64,000 nt of DNA from Phallus indusiatus (GCA_027605045.1 JAQFWX010000071.1:62001-126000); one strand, 5' to 3'; numbered from the stretch's first letter, positions 1-11,174 are shown. Made by a program: numbers and translations. The notes: generated by a model not told the origin, from the sequence alone.

Positions 1-498
1 GCTTTTCATTGAGTATAGTCGGATACACATGGATATTGCGTGTTTGGGAGTAATTTGCTGAAAGCAGTCCTAGGACCACACTCTTGACTCAAAATCCGGT
101 GTTTAACATGCGGTTATGTGCTTAGTGTCTCCTAAGATTGAATACTTGGGTTCCGAAGGTGACGTGGTCGGAATGACGTGCACGAGTTATTGGGACACAA
201 GTGAGTTTTGTGTAAACATTTATCAGCTTCCCATCTTTTCTTATTTTGAACCAGTGATCTTTGACCGCATGGTTTTAATGCGCATAAACTATAATAGACC
301 GTAATCCGGAACAGTAGACCTTCCGCGCACTACATCATCACTGCATTTCGTTATCGTCACCTTGCGGCTAATCCTTTTTTTGTAATTCGACATCCGAGCG
401 TGGTTGATCGATCGCAATCCTCGTTTCAAACCCACGTATAGGGTTGGACTTGAAGAAACTTGTCAACATTTGTAAATTACACGGGCGAACCAAAGAGC

Positions 499-1270
499 TA
501 GCCTCGAGACCAGGCCTTGTGACAGCGTTACCTCCCCGGCTCCTTTTGGAAGGTGGAGAAGCGTCGCGAGGGGAGGTTCCGCTGTTCAAGGCCTGGCACA
601 AATGACCTTGGCACCGCTGGTGACATCGGAAATGTCACGCGTCCGGGGTCCACTTCACAAAAACCATTGTTTTTCCGCAGAATACCTCTATAGAAATACT
701 TCTTTCTCTATGATATTAAACTGTCAATGTAAATATAAAGAATTTGTTTTCTCTTTTTCCTCAAAAATGAGCCCTCCAACATCAGTTACTGGTCAGCCTC
801 ATCCAAGCTTCATCAACAGTAAGACACCCTCCGCGCCTACTCTACCACTTTTGTGAAATTTTTGGAGTATGGATCTGATCTAAATATGTCACATTACTGT
901 TCAAAAGAACAACTAGACATGGTTTTATAAACCTCTCTTCACCAGTGCCGGTTGAATGCTGGAAGCCTGATCAAACCAAATACAGCATGATAAAGGCTCA
1001 AATGTATTTTTCTTTCTCTATAAGAAATCTTTATATCTACTATGACACCTCGATTTGGCCTAAAAGAAGTACATTTGTTTGAAGATTTCTGCGGGAAAAC
1101 AATGGTCTTTGTGAAGTGGACCCCGGACGCGTGACATTTCCGATGTCACCAGCGGTGCCAAGGTCATTTGTGCCAGGCCTTGAACAGCGGAACCTCCCCT
1201 CGCGACGCTTCTCCACCTTCCAAAAGGAGCCGGGGAGGTAACGCTGTCACAAGGCCTGGTCTCGAGGCTA
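499..1270. mobile_element. Non-autonomous TIR element, copy 1 (Mutator-like MITE)
   Basis: The element is about 772 bp. It begins TAGCCTCGAGACCAGG and ends with the reverse complement. The left terminal inverted repeat (499 to about 682) and the right one (about 1087-1270) match over about 184 bases with only a few mismatches. It is flanked by a perfect 9 bp target site duplication, CCAAAGAGC, at 490-498 and 1271-1279. The terminal repeats are GC-rich and the core (about 683-1086) is AT-rich. No transposase reading frame is present, so it would depend on an enzyme supplied elsewhere. Long inverted repeats with 9 bp duplications are characteristic of Mutator-like elements. That assignment is inferred from structure alone. 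ORFs inside the repeats are shadows. Confidence 0.85.
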
Positions 1271-1313
1271 CCAAAGAGCATCAAAATCAATTCTCTTTCA
1301 CACGGATATTTCC

Positions 1314-2086
1314 TAGCCTCGAGACCAGGCCTTGTGACAGCGTTACCTCCCCGGCTCCTTTTGGAAGGTGGAGAAGCGTCGCGAGGGGAGGTTCCGCTGT
1401 TCAAGGCCTGGCACAAATGACCTTGGCACCGCTGGTGACATCGGAAATGTCACGCGTCCGGGGTCCACTTCACAAAGACCATTGTTTTCCCGCAGAAATC
1501 TTCAAACAAATGTACTTCTTTTAGGCCAAATCGAGGTGTCATAGTAGATATAAAGATTTCTTATAGAGAAAGAAAAATACATTTGAGCCTTTATCATGCT
1601 GTATTTGGTTTGATCAGGCTTCCAGCATTCAACCGGCACTGGTGAAGAGAGGTTTATAAAACCATGTCTAGTTGTTCTTTTGAACAGTAATGTGACATAT
1701 TTAGATCAGATCCATACTCCAAAAATTTCACAAAAGTGGTAGAGTAGGCGCGGAGGGTGTCTTACTGTTGATGAAGCTTGGATGAGGCTGACCAGTAACT
1801 GATGTTGGAGGGCTCATTTTTGAGGAAAAAGAGAAAAACAAATTCTTTATATTTACATTGACAGTTTAATATCATAGAGAAAGAAGTATTTCTATAGAGG
1901 TATTCTGCGGAAAAACAATGGTTTTTGTGAAGTGGACCCCGGACGCGTGACATTTCCGATGTCACCAGCGGTGCCAAGGTCATTTGTGCCAGGCCTTGAA
2001 CAGCGGAACCTCCCCTCGCGACGCTTCTCCACCTTCCAAAAGGAGCCGGGGAGGTAACGCTGTCACAAGGCCTGGTCTCGAGGCTA
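1314..2086. mobile_element. Non-autonomous TIR element, copy 2, inverted
   Basis: This is a second copy of the same element in the opposite orientation, 43 bp after the first. Its core is the reverse complement of the core at 683-1086 and looks nearly identical by eye. It carries its own, different 9 bp target duplication, GATATTTCC, at 1305-1313 and 2087-2095. The two copies therefore came from separate insertions and not from one duplication event. Together they form a giant imperfect palindrome with arms of about 772 bp around a 43 bp spacer, which could fold or recombine. Near identity between copies suggests recent activity or gene conversion. Confidence 0.85.
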
Positions 2087-2493
2087 GATATTTCCAATAT
2101 TTCACATAACGATTCCTGGAGTTTATGAAGAAGTGTGGGTCTGAAAACAGGGAAGAATATTCGTACTGGCACGCCAAGTCTTTTCGGCAACCAAAATCAC
2201 ATACCGCAGCGCGCCGCAGTCCAGGTGACGTTGTTTCTGGTTCTACATCAGAACCAGAGTTTTATTTTTGTCAAGGCACCATCTGAGTGAACATGGAATT
2301 TGATATTTCTTATCGTCGAGGTATCACAGTGGCATCACAACCATTCTAGATTTCACCCTACGGCAGTAAAAACGACACGTGGGAGACTTCATTTTCGTTA
2401 TCAATATCAATTGGCACATCTAACAGGTTTGTGTACAGCAGAGTGGCGTACTAGTACTTTGGAGCGTCCTCCCTTGGAGAGGGCAGCGAAAAC

Positions 2494-3060
2494 TCAGTCA
2501 AAGCTTGCCCTTCATCTATATATACCTATCGCAATAATGATATGTATGGATCTGGAGAAAATACATGTAACAATAAAGACCTACCAGTAGTGAAGGGTGA
2601 TTCCTCCGACGCTAGGAAGGCTGACAATTTCTTCAGGTTTTCTGTTCCGTTATAGTGCGCGGTTTACTCGGCGCCTGGAACAGAAGTATCAACAATAAGC
2701 AAATCTTTAAATTCTCGTGCTTGCATATACTTCTGGTCCCCTTGTGCTACCGAGCCCCGATATAGCTTCGGTCAAAGGACTGAGCGCAAGTTCCTGACCA
2801 GCAGCAACCAGTTTCTCTGGTTCTCTGGCTCTCCTAGGTTATTCCGCACGAGCACCCATCCCTTACCCATGACGATAGACGATAACCTCAGGGGCGTGTG
2901 AAATCACGGCGACAATGATTTAGTAAACCAAGAATCAGATTTGAAATTCTTATCATCTATTTACCTACCGGTCGAACTAATTCCTATATGGCGAATTTAA
3001 TCTTAACTTATGCCGTGAAAGGAGCATTAGTAACTAGCACCGATGTCAAACGATGTGTTC
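2494..3060 (-). pseudogene. Broken 3' copy of short-chain dehydrogenase
   Basis: The bases match the 3' half of the intact dehydrogenase gene at 6301-7523, including the segment for its C-terminal end (around 2494 and 6301), the intron-bearing region around 2660-2760, and the stretch around 2980-3015 that matches 6838-6880. No start codon region, cofactor motif TGxxxGIG or catalytic YxxxK segment is present, and no continuous reading frame can be followed. It is a truncated, diverged relic of the duplication that made blocks 1 and 2. The upstream end is uncertain because similarity fades after about 3015. Confidence 0.65.
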
Positions 3061-3433
3061 GCGCTTCACTCTCACAACCTCACTTTGACCAAGGTGCACA
3101 ATCAATCTCGTCTTCTCGTTTCATCGCGGACCATGATTCTGTCCTACAATACCACAAGCATTTTCCACCATCTCTTTATTTCATAAATACCCAGTTTAAA
3201 GTCTTTTGTCACTGCTTTGAAAGAAAAGGGTTACCCATAACTATCTCGCGCATAATCTGTTCTTGGCCAGCAAAATACTGTTATGTGATAGTCGCTCTGT
3301 TTGGACTTTTCTAGGATGGCATATGTATATATTAGTGTACCTGCTACAATATCCCGAAGACCGTCCGAAGTTGAGGAAGATGGCATAATCATGTCAGATA
3401 ACATTTACTGCAAGGTAGCTGTAGTACACATTC
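3061..3433. other. Gene-free interval
   Basis: About 370 bases between the dehydrogenase relic and the 3' end of the next dehydrogenase gene. I see no coding signal, repeat or structural RNA. It presumably contains the terminator and 3' UTR of the gene to the right. Confidence 0.4.
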
Positions 3434-4731
3434 CTACTCCTTGGTCTCAGTTTCTAGCCATTGCCACAACGCTTGCCCCAGCGCAGGATCTTCAGCCTCG
3501 CGTTTCATGTCGCTTAGGCGAGCCCAAGGAATGAAATACTTTTGAATATCTTCAGTACACAATGAACAGTTTTCTAAACTGTTATCAACGAACCTTTCCA
3601 TTGAGATGTGTCGTGTCAGAGGATAACGCAGCATACAAAGGAGTCAATGCACCAAATGGTGCAGGAGAGAATATCCATCCCTGTGTTATCTTTATTCAAC
3701 TTTCTTTTTGAGGTAGAACACAGATCACTTACAAAAAGCATCATAAACAGCCGTGGAGTATGCCTTTGCAAATCTGTGTTCAGGTTGCCTGGATTAACGC
3801 TGTTTGACATTATTCCTTTATCTCCATAACGTTTTGCAAATTCGTTCGAAAGGACAATATTTGCCTGTTGAAAAAAAAAAGTATTAAATCAATAAAATAA
3901 ACCAGTTTTCACTCGTCTATTGACAAACAACCTACAAATTTGCTTTCGAGATACAATTCTGTTGAACCCAGTTTCTTCAATGCTGTAGCGTCCTTCATCG
4001 CATCGAGTTTAATTCCTTTAGTAAACATCATTGCGGACGACGATGTATGAACGACGTGTGATTTGCCACCCTCTGAAGCTGCAGCTCCTGCTTCCAGTAG
4101 CGGAACGAGTCGTTTCGTGAAAAGGTAGTGACCGACAACGTTGACTCCGAATTGCAAATCGATCCCATCTGCAGTAAGTTGCCCTGCAGGTGTATTCATA
4201 ACGCCTCTGATGAAGATATATACACAAATTGCATTTCCAAACATACTCAGTCGTTATCAAGGACGAACCCGTTGTTGAAAAGCGCATGAAGAGCAGTTTC
4301 CTTTCTAGAGTGATAAATTAGGGATTAAGACGAGTAAGGATACAATTATCCAGAGACATACCCTGCGAATTCATCGGTTGCCTTTCTGACAGACTCGAGA
4401 CTTGCCAAATCCAACTCCAGGAAAAGCGCTTCTTTTCCTGTCTCTTTTTTCAAGCCTGCGATTGCTGCATCCGCCCGTTCGCGCGAACGAGTTGCCATAT
4501 AAACTTTCGCGTTTTTCGTTAGCAGGACCTGCCGCATATAGACTTAGAACACTGACCGCTGATAAACTTGAAAGGGAACACTACCTTGATAATCTCGTAT
4601 CCGATTCCACCATTACCACCAGTGACAATTATGACTTTGCCATCCAAGTCCGGAATGCTGTTTGGATCAAATTTTGACTTGGGTGGAAACGACTGAGCGA
4701 TATAGCTGACATAGCTGTTGAGGTTGCCCAT
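3434..4731 (-). CDS. Short-chain dehydrogenase/reductase, retinol dehydrogenase-like
   Basis: This is an NAD(P)-dependent oxidoreductase of the classical SDR fold, from the group that resembles retinol dehydrogenases and WW-domain oxidoreductases. The start ATG at 4731 opens MGNLNSYVSYIAQSFPPKSK. The cofactor motif TGGNGGIGYE follows, then NVVGHYLFTKRL, the serine stretch VVHTSSSA, and the catalytic YLESK (YxxxK). The late motifs SVNPGNLNTDLQRH and YFIPWARLSDMKREAEDP match the usual C-terminus of the family. Several introns are needed. Two near the end (donors close to 3735 and 3605 on the minus strand) restore a PAPFGALTPLYAALSSDT-type segment, so the gene looks intact at roughly 310-320 residues. 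The substrate cannot be read from the sequence. It sits beside a second dehydrogenase, a terpene cyclase relic, a P450 and a GMC oxidoreductase, so a tailoring role in a secondary pathway is possible but inferred. Confidence 0.85.
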
Positions 4732-5104
4732 GTGTGTCGAGCAAAAGCTGGTGGCAAGGTGGTTTGGGTTTAGGGAGTAAAATCAAAATCATTCTCTTCT
4801 ATAGCTTCCGAACAGTATCATTGGCTGTCAAATTGAATGTTCTTTTTGAAGTTCGTCGCCCAAGGGGTATCACTGGCAGGTTATTTTCCTTGCGCCAGTG
4901 ATTTCGGGTGAATCAGTTCAATAGTCACGGTAACGCTCAACAGTGCCTTATCCCACGATGAACCGCATGTTAGACCGGTGACCTCAGTTGAGCTGAGATA
5001 CATTTTCGAAGAAGATATTGAGTCGCAACCTACGAGCAAGCATGGACCGCGGTAACAATGCAGGTGGAGGTAAAAAGAGCTTTCTCACGCAAGTCCCGGG
5101 TCGT

Positions 5105-6930
5105 CGTCATCAAAACACATGGATAATGCATGTTTGGGATAATTTGCTAAACGCAGGACCGAATTTTCGGCGTTCTTGACGAGCGAACAACTTTTAACGA
5201 CTATTTACAGTTCAAGTACTCGGTCAATCAGACAAATGGAATTAGGCACGGTTTGATGACCGGTCGTTGACCGAGGTATCATCTCAGAATCCAGATGAAC
5301 AGCCCTAGCCTCGTTTTTGACATGCGGTTATGTCCTCAGGATTACTTTTGGTTCATTTCAGGCTCAAATTTTGAAGGCGACGCGCGGTCACGATAATGTC
5401 CTATCGCGAAGAGTTCTGAGCTTTCCAAGTTATTATGATGTAGCTCCCGGTGTGGGTCTCTTGTAAATATTTAGTGACGGTTTTGCTTTCCCATTCTTCC
5501 GTCCTTTTGCTCATTATGGCATTTATTCCCGACCAGGTAGACTACATGGTTCCGATTAAACACGCAACGAAACATCCGGAAAGACTCATTTGATGTGTGG
5601 TCTGGTTGCCTCTCATAGCCAACCTCAAGTTTTCAATGCAACTTGAGATACAAACGTGGGCATAGCATTGCTCGTTTCGTAGCCGTGAATTCAAAGGAAT
5701 CCTGAAGAGTATGCTGATTTACATATGCCGAGATAGCAGTGCACCATCATCGTCTCATCAGATAGTTTCACATCCGTTCATCTTTTGCTTTTACTTTCTC
5801 GCCACTCCCATTTCAGAGCATATAGTAGTAATTTACATTTAGCATAGAGCTTAAAACGCGTCACCGCGTCACCATACTACTAAAGCGTCTCCGGTTTTGG
5901 CAACCGAATCGTAGGTCAGTGCTCCACTCGTTGCCCAAACACATAGGGCCGTCAGTGCCAGTCCCGGTGAAAGAGAGGAAGATGAAGACGAAGCAAGAAG
6001 TCTACTTAGGCCCCAACAAAACGGAGTCAGAAAAATAGTGTCTAAACATATAACGCTTGCGTTCATTGGAGCCTGAGCCCGCCGCAATCCAGGTGGCGTT
6101 ATTTCCGGTACCGGTTCTAAATCAGAACCGGCATTTTCTTGTCCGAGGCTTGAAATTTGATATCTCTTATCGTCAACTGAGATATCACAGTAGTAGGATT
6201 CGTTCATCTTCACTATCGATTGGCATGTTCTCGGGCGTATGTATGTACTGAAAGTAGCTACTAGCGTCCTCACTTATAAGAGAGGTCCACAGAAAAAAAC
6301 TCAGTCAAAGTTAGATCCACCATCTATGGATATGCTTTGACCTATTGAGAACAATGATTTTAAACTGGGCCAAGATTCATAGAGTACCAGTTAAGACTTA
6401 CCGGTGATGAATGATGATTCCTCCGAGGCTAGGAAAGCTACTAGACTGGCAATTTCTTCAGGCTTGCCGTTTCTTTTGAGTGCCGTCTGCTCAGCGCCCT
6501 GAAACATCAAAGATGAGCAAAATTATGGCAATTCTCGTGAAATTAATTATACCATTTTGGCATATGCTTCCGGTCCCCCTTCGCTACCAAGACCTGGCAT
6601 ACCTTCCGTCAGTTCCACAAAGGATTGAGCGCAAGTTTTGACTAGCAACAATTAGTTTTTCTGACTCTCTTAGATTGTACATGAGCATACTCATATCTGT
6701 AACGATAACCCCAGGCGCGTATGAATTTACGGTGATCCCGTATGGCCCAAGTTCCATGGCTAAGATTACTCAATTTTGGAATGAAGATAGAAGCTAAAAT
6801 TCTTATCATCAACTTGCCTGCTGTTTGAACTAGTCCCCGTATAGCGAATTTAGTTCCAACATATGCTGAATGAAGGAAGCCACCTCAATAAAAAAGTGAG
6901 AACATTGAGTATTCACTAAACGATGTTTTT
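5105..6930. repeat. Segmental duplication, block 2
   Basis: This is the less disturbed copy of the duplication described at 1-3060. Its right half (6301-6930) contains the 3' exons of the intact dehydrogenase gene. Its left half (about 5105-6300) is noncoding sequence lying 3' of that gene and has no element insertions. The 4732-5104 interval to its left is the upstream region of the neighbouring dehydrogenase and shows no other feature. ORFs in the noncoding half, including a serine-rich one on the minus strand at 5869-6273, have no family features and I do not consider them genes. Confidence 0.6.
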
Positions 6931-7523
6931 TTTTATTTATTTTACCTTTCTTTCCGGCCAATGATCCAGCGACGATAATCCTCAGGCTAGACCCTTTGAC
7001 GCCTTGAGAGGTTACCAAATTCACCATAGCGGCGCCAGCGTGCTTGATGGTAAATAGAGTCCCAAGAATATTTGTATCGATCATGGCTTGTGCATCTTCA
7101 CGTTTGGCTGTCATTATATTTGCTTGAGTATGGCTAAGATCAAAGCTGGCTCATGACGTACTTTGGATAATAGGGTTGATGGTGCAAATTCCTGCGTTAG
7201 CCACCACCTGCTCGGACCATTCGCGTCACTGTCAGTTGTACCTGCGTAATCGTCTTATAACGTACCACGTCAAGTCGTTTGAAATTGTCGAGTGCAAACT
7301 TGATCAACGTCTGGACTTGATCTTCGTCTCTGATATCGCAGGGAGTAAAGAGGCATTCAACACCAAAACCGGTTGCTGCCTCTAGTATGTCGGCGCACGA
7401 ATTGGTAGGAAGATCGCTGACGACAATGTTATATCCGTCTTTCGCAAGTCGCAATGCAATGGATTGTCCAATACCATGGGCTGCACCAGTAATGACAGCA
7501 GTACGCCTACTCGTAAAAGTCAT
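6301..7523 (-). CDS. Short-chain dehydrogenase, acetoin/3-oxoacyl reductase-like
   Basis: This is an NAD(P)-dependent oxidoreductase of about 260 residues. The start ATG at 7523 gives MTFTSRRTAVITGAAHGIGQ, with the Rossmann motif TGAAHGIG close to the N-terminus. SDLPTNSCADILEAA follows, then a DIRDEDQV acid, ANAGI, the catalytic serine segment IIVAGSLAG and the active site YVGTKFAIRGL (YxxxK). The C-terminal half runs through TVNSYAPGVIVTDM, GSEGGPEAYAKMG and RNGKPEEIASLVAFLASEES and ends with a SISIDGGSNFD-type strand at 6301. Six or more short introns join without a frame break. The pattern is that of 3-oxoacyl-reductase or acetoin-dehydrogenase-type SDRs, and the substrate is unknown. It is divergent from the terpene cyclase relic and shares a 640 bp upstream region with it. 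A truncated copy lies at 2494-3060. Confidence 0.85.
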
Positions 7524-8164
7524 GGCGAATTGTGTAAATGGGATCGCACTATCGTGTTACTGTAATGGAAATGGGCTGTCAGAGTGGATATACGTTTAAT
7601 ACGAAACGCTAATAACCAATTTGAATAACATTGAGAAACGTTCTCAGCGCTGGACATGACATAAAGCTGAGCTCTTTCCGCAACTAAGGCACGGATAGAG
7701 CTCCAAGATCCCGTCTCATTCCCGGGAAGAATAGCCGCATTATTGATGATCGATCGTCGATGTGAAAAGATCCGTGCCGTTGGGGGGTTTGTGAAGGAAA
7801 CCAAGTTAGAATTGTGAGCGTGAGCGCTTCCACGTCGCGCTTTGCGCCTGAGCCCGGTCATCACTGCATCACGACTCATCGATCATCAGTACTTCAGTAA
7901 CCGACACTCGCTGCAATTTTTCTTCGTTGATAGGTCGTTCTTATACCCAAATTTTCTTCATAAATATTTATTTATTTGATTCTGGTTCGGTCTGACGGAT
8001 CCTGTATGGTTTATGGTTTAGGGTTAAATTCGAAAGTATAACTAGATAATATAAAAAGGAGCCTGAACAAAGTACAAACTCAAACTAAAATATCATCCTA
8101 GTTAATACCGCCGGCTCACAGCTCTGTTCTCAAATAATTTTCAAGATTGATCTATTCTTCTTCT
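7524..8164. promoter_or_regulatory. Divergent promoter interval, dehydrogenase / terpene cyclase
   Basis: This 641 bp interval separates the start codons of the minus-strand dehydrogenase (7523) and the plus-strand terpene cyclase relic (8165), so both promoters must lie here. It is AT-rich close to the cyclase side (7920-8110). A minus-strand ORF at 7520-7879 has no recognisable features. I cannot assign a specific factor-binding site. Confidence 0.45.
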
Positions 8165-9061
8165 ATGAGCACTCATAAAACACCCAAAAATTACTCCAAT
8201 CTTTTGGCAGGATGTTTGAATGCTTCATGTGGAATCCTGTGGACAACCGCATACATTCTGTATATACAGCAGGCCCGCAAAGTTCAAAGCTATGGGATAC
8301 CTCCTATGGCTCTCATACTCAACATTAGCTGGTAATTTGTCTATACATTTGTGTACCATCTTTAACGGTGCAGGAAGACTATTTCTTTTTCCATGGGTGT
8401 TTATTGACAGGTATATAAACCTCATTTTGGACTTGGCAGATATAAACTTATTTATTATTCTAGTATTCTTGGCTTGGAAACACTGAAGCACGGTCCTGAG
8501 ATGTGGGAAAAATCAAGTCCAATTGTAGCTGATAATTTTGGCGCAATCGTATTTATCAGTTTGCTCGTTGCAACAACCGCCCAGTGGACTTTTGCTAGTC
8601 AGTTCTCCAGCTGCAACGCTAGCTTTTGGTCTGCATATGTTTGTCAAAATGTAGGAATAAATTTGTATGATGTCTATGTCACTAGTACTGACCTCAATGG
8701 CAGGCTTTGTCGTGAGGTTCGCTCTGGATGTTATTGACTCGCGGGAACAGTGCTGGCCATTCGATGCCAATCTGGTAGGAAAATAACCTTGTATTAATTC
8801 TCAGAAGTTTAATGACGATATACAACAAGGTGGTGTCGCTTCCTTGGCAGTCTTGCTGCCAATTTTCGTTATCTATACCGGGTTAAAGCCTGGCCACAGA
8901 AATACGGATTTATCTCTGGCGTATTCTCCGTTTGGATATTGTGGATGCCCTGTCTCGCCGATCTGGTGTATCCTCTTGCTTTCACCTATATAGGGCAAGC
9001 GTCAAATCTTATGGCTGGAGGTGCAAAAAATGCAACCTCATTGTTTATTGGATCATTCTAA
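8165..9061 (+). pseudogene. PaxB/Pyr4-type integral-membrane terpene cyclase, apparently decayed
   Basis: The translated pieces follow the order of the small multi-spanning terpene cyclases of fungal indole diterpene and meroterpenoid pathways (PaxB, AtmB, Pyr4, Trt1 type). They run from a start at 8165 (MSTHKTPKNYSNLLAG) through YGIPPMALILNISW, then FIDRYINLILDLADIN, KHGPEMWEKSSPIV, FWSAYVCQ, LLTRGNSAGHSMPIW and CRFLGSLAANFRYLYR, to a stop at 9059-9061. In the family the tryptophan of NISW is followed by a key acidic residue. Here no canonical splice from the donor at 8332 keeps the frame and restores it. A near-tandem 8 bp repeat around 8476-8491 shifts frame between AWKH and GPEMW. A TGA at 8713-8715 interrupts the segment after CQ. 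The parts are well conserved but the gene cannot be read through. Unusual introns remain an alternative. Confidence 0.55.
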
Positions 9062-11174
9062 CTAGAAAACTCTGCATACATCTTGTGGATTAAAGCTTTT
9101 GCTTCAGGAGTTCTTGGTCTGATATGGCATTTGAAAGGAGTTGGGTGACTGTATATAAGATAAACGGTCGGTGCGGATTAGACAAAACAGATAGACAACT
9201 AGACCTTATATAACCGTCGTCAAATTTGTACGCGGGAGACTGACCGTCAACGGCCGAGATATTGAAAACTGACAAGATAGATGCAACGGCGACGAAGAAT
9301 GTTTTCTCAGCCAGGAATTTACCAGGGCAAACTCTTGAAACCAATTTGAATTATTAGGACGGTTTATTTGTGAAATAATCTTACCTTCTCCCAAAGCCGA
9401 ATACAAGTTCCCTTGGATCCAGTTGCGGGTGTGGGCCAAGAAACCTGGTGGGATCAAAAATCATCGGGTCATAATAAAGGTCATGATCGTGGCATATTCC
9501 CCTACGAATGATTATAGATAATTTATAAATTGTTAAGATAAGAAACATACCATATATTGGCCAACACTGTGGCATTCCTGGGAATTTCATACCCCTCATA
9601 AACATCGGTTGTATTAGCTCTTCGTGGAGCACCGAGAGGCAATATCGATCCCCAGCGAAATACTTCGAGTATAATTGCGTTGGTATATTTCAACCTTTCC
9701 CTATCCAAAAATTGTGGCAGCCTGATCCCAACGTCTTCACCCAGCACACCATCAAGCTCCCTTTGAGCCTCTTTTTGTACATCGGGGAACATGATCATAG
9801 CCAAAAAGAAAGTAGTAATGGCGGATACCGTCTATGAGGTAGCAAGGATTAATAATGAATTTAATGAATTTAAAATAATGAGGGACTTACAGTGTCCGAA
9901 CCAGCCGAGTAAATTGAAGCTGCGGACCACATAATTATGTCCTCTTCCTCCTTAGTGAGGCTAGGGGACTTGTCCAAAAGTGTTTGAGAAAACGATGGAG
10001 CGTCCAGCTAAATAAAATTTCAGATAATCATACTTCGGCAGTAGCAAATAAGAATGAATAACTTTATGGTTTTTTACCAGCTCCCAGGGACGTGCAACCC
10101 AGTCATCCAATTCTCGTCGCGTCTCTTCAGCATACTGCTTAAAGTAGCCACCGGGAAACCAGCGAGGTATATAACGAACTATCACGAATATATGCTCTTT
10201 GAAAATCAAAAGTATAACATCAGTGGGAACATACGCATAGGGAATAGGTCAACAAGCCATGTTCCAGGCTGTGCGTCGCGCGACAGTTTTTGCATGACGT
10301 GTTCGGCTTGGAGCATGTGGTAGTCATCTTTTACGGCCACTCTATAGCCGTCTATAATGTAAGATTAATACCTGCGGTCAAGATAGTCCCATAGGTATGA
10401 TACTTACAGGAAACTAGCATAATGATATTCACCGTCAACCTGATATTAGGTAGTTATTTTTGCGCTGACAAGTAGTCAGCGAAGGATGCACACCATCTAT
10501 TATGAGAAACAAGAGCGTCTGGGTCATCAAGTAGTTTTTTCAGATATGTCGGAATTTCTTTCTCCATCATCTCTTCATAACGTTTACTACTTTTAACACC
10601 GATTTCAGAATTTAAAACTTTTCGAAGTTCACGCAACCGAAGGCTGTTTCCGTCAGGAGCAATCGCGGGGAATCTGTCAAATCCACACCTATATGTACAT
10701 CTTTGGTTTGATGATCTGTTATTTTGATTGAGAATAAACAACGCACAGCTCTCCGACCATGGCAAAGTGAGGTCTGTGAGCATATAATGCACCTCGTTTC
10801 TCGAAGAATTCGCATACAGTGGCCCAATCATTTAAGATGATCAGGTGTTTTCCGAATGCGGACAAATGAACAATTGAACCTTGGGCCATTTCAGCGGTTT
10901 CATGTAAAATATCAGTTGAGTTGACTTGCCATATTTCTATGGATATGATGAGGGACTGCATTGACATTAAAGCTGGGACGTTTACCTGTTTCCATGATTG
11001 AACACGGGTAACCATATCAGCGACGGCAGGGAAGTCATATATATTACCGACGAGAGGGTATGATCTCGGTCCGGGAAGGTTCCTAACGTTCGAGAACCTT
11101 AGACTCGCAAGTTTTAGAAGGACTATGATGGATAGGCCTAAGCCTAGAACCAGTTGGGAGAGAGTGAGAGACAT
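9058..11174 (-). CDS. Cytochrome P450 monooxygenase
   Basis: This is a microsomal P450 of roughly 500 residues. The start ATG at 11174 begins MSLTLSQLVLGLGLSIIVLL, a single membrane anchor, followed by the hinge NLPGPRSYPLVGNI. Later come the I-helix SIYSAGSDT, the K-helix ExxR as EVFR, a GAPRRANTTDVYEGYEIP strand, and the haem-binding loop FGFGRRVCPGKFLAE with the ligand cysteine. Two-electron donor partners are not encoded nearby. Many short introns are needed. The last one, before a HPTPFKCHIRPRTPEAK segment, gives a proper C-terminus ending at 9058. All key motifs are intact. The sequence type resembles the large agaricomycete families annotated as O-methylsterigmatocystin oxidoreductase-like, and the real substrate is unknown. 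Its stop codon overlaps the stop of the convergent terpene cyclase relic by three bases. Context suggests terpenoid oxidation. Confidence 0.9.

Larger units (their letters stand above)
1..3060. repeat. Segmental duplication, block 1
   Basis: This stretch is a diverged direct copy of about 5105-6930. Matching landmarks occur in the same order: a 'cacatggata' / 'tttgggataatttgct'-like stretch near 27-60 and near 5119-5148, 'acatgcggttatgt' near 107 and 5320, a 'caatccaggtgacgtt'-like stretch near 2217 and 6088, and then the 3' half of a dehydrogenase gene (2494-3060 against 6301-6930). Both blocks lie in the same orientation with a different dehydrogenase gene between them. Block 1 was later enlarged by two inverted-repeat elements (499-2086). 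No protein-coding gene other than the broken dehydrogenase copy is supported here. The outer limits are approximate because similarity fades gradually. Confidence 0.65.

Noticed and set aside
1060..1524. Mirror-image ORFs of about 118 residues beginning MCQALNSGTS
   Set aside because: They lie in the inverted repeats of the two mobile elements and repeat because the DNA repeats. There is no transposase or other domain.
2988..3314. Plus-strand ORF of 108 codons
   Set aside because: It overlaps the dehydrogenase relic on the other strand and has no family features.
5869..6273. Minus-strand ORF of 134 codons with a Ser run
   Set aside because: It lies in duplicated noncoding sequence and its counterpart in block 1 is not open. 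Composition is unlike neighbouring genes.
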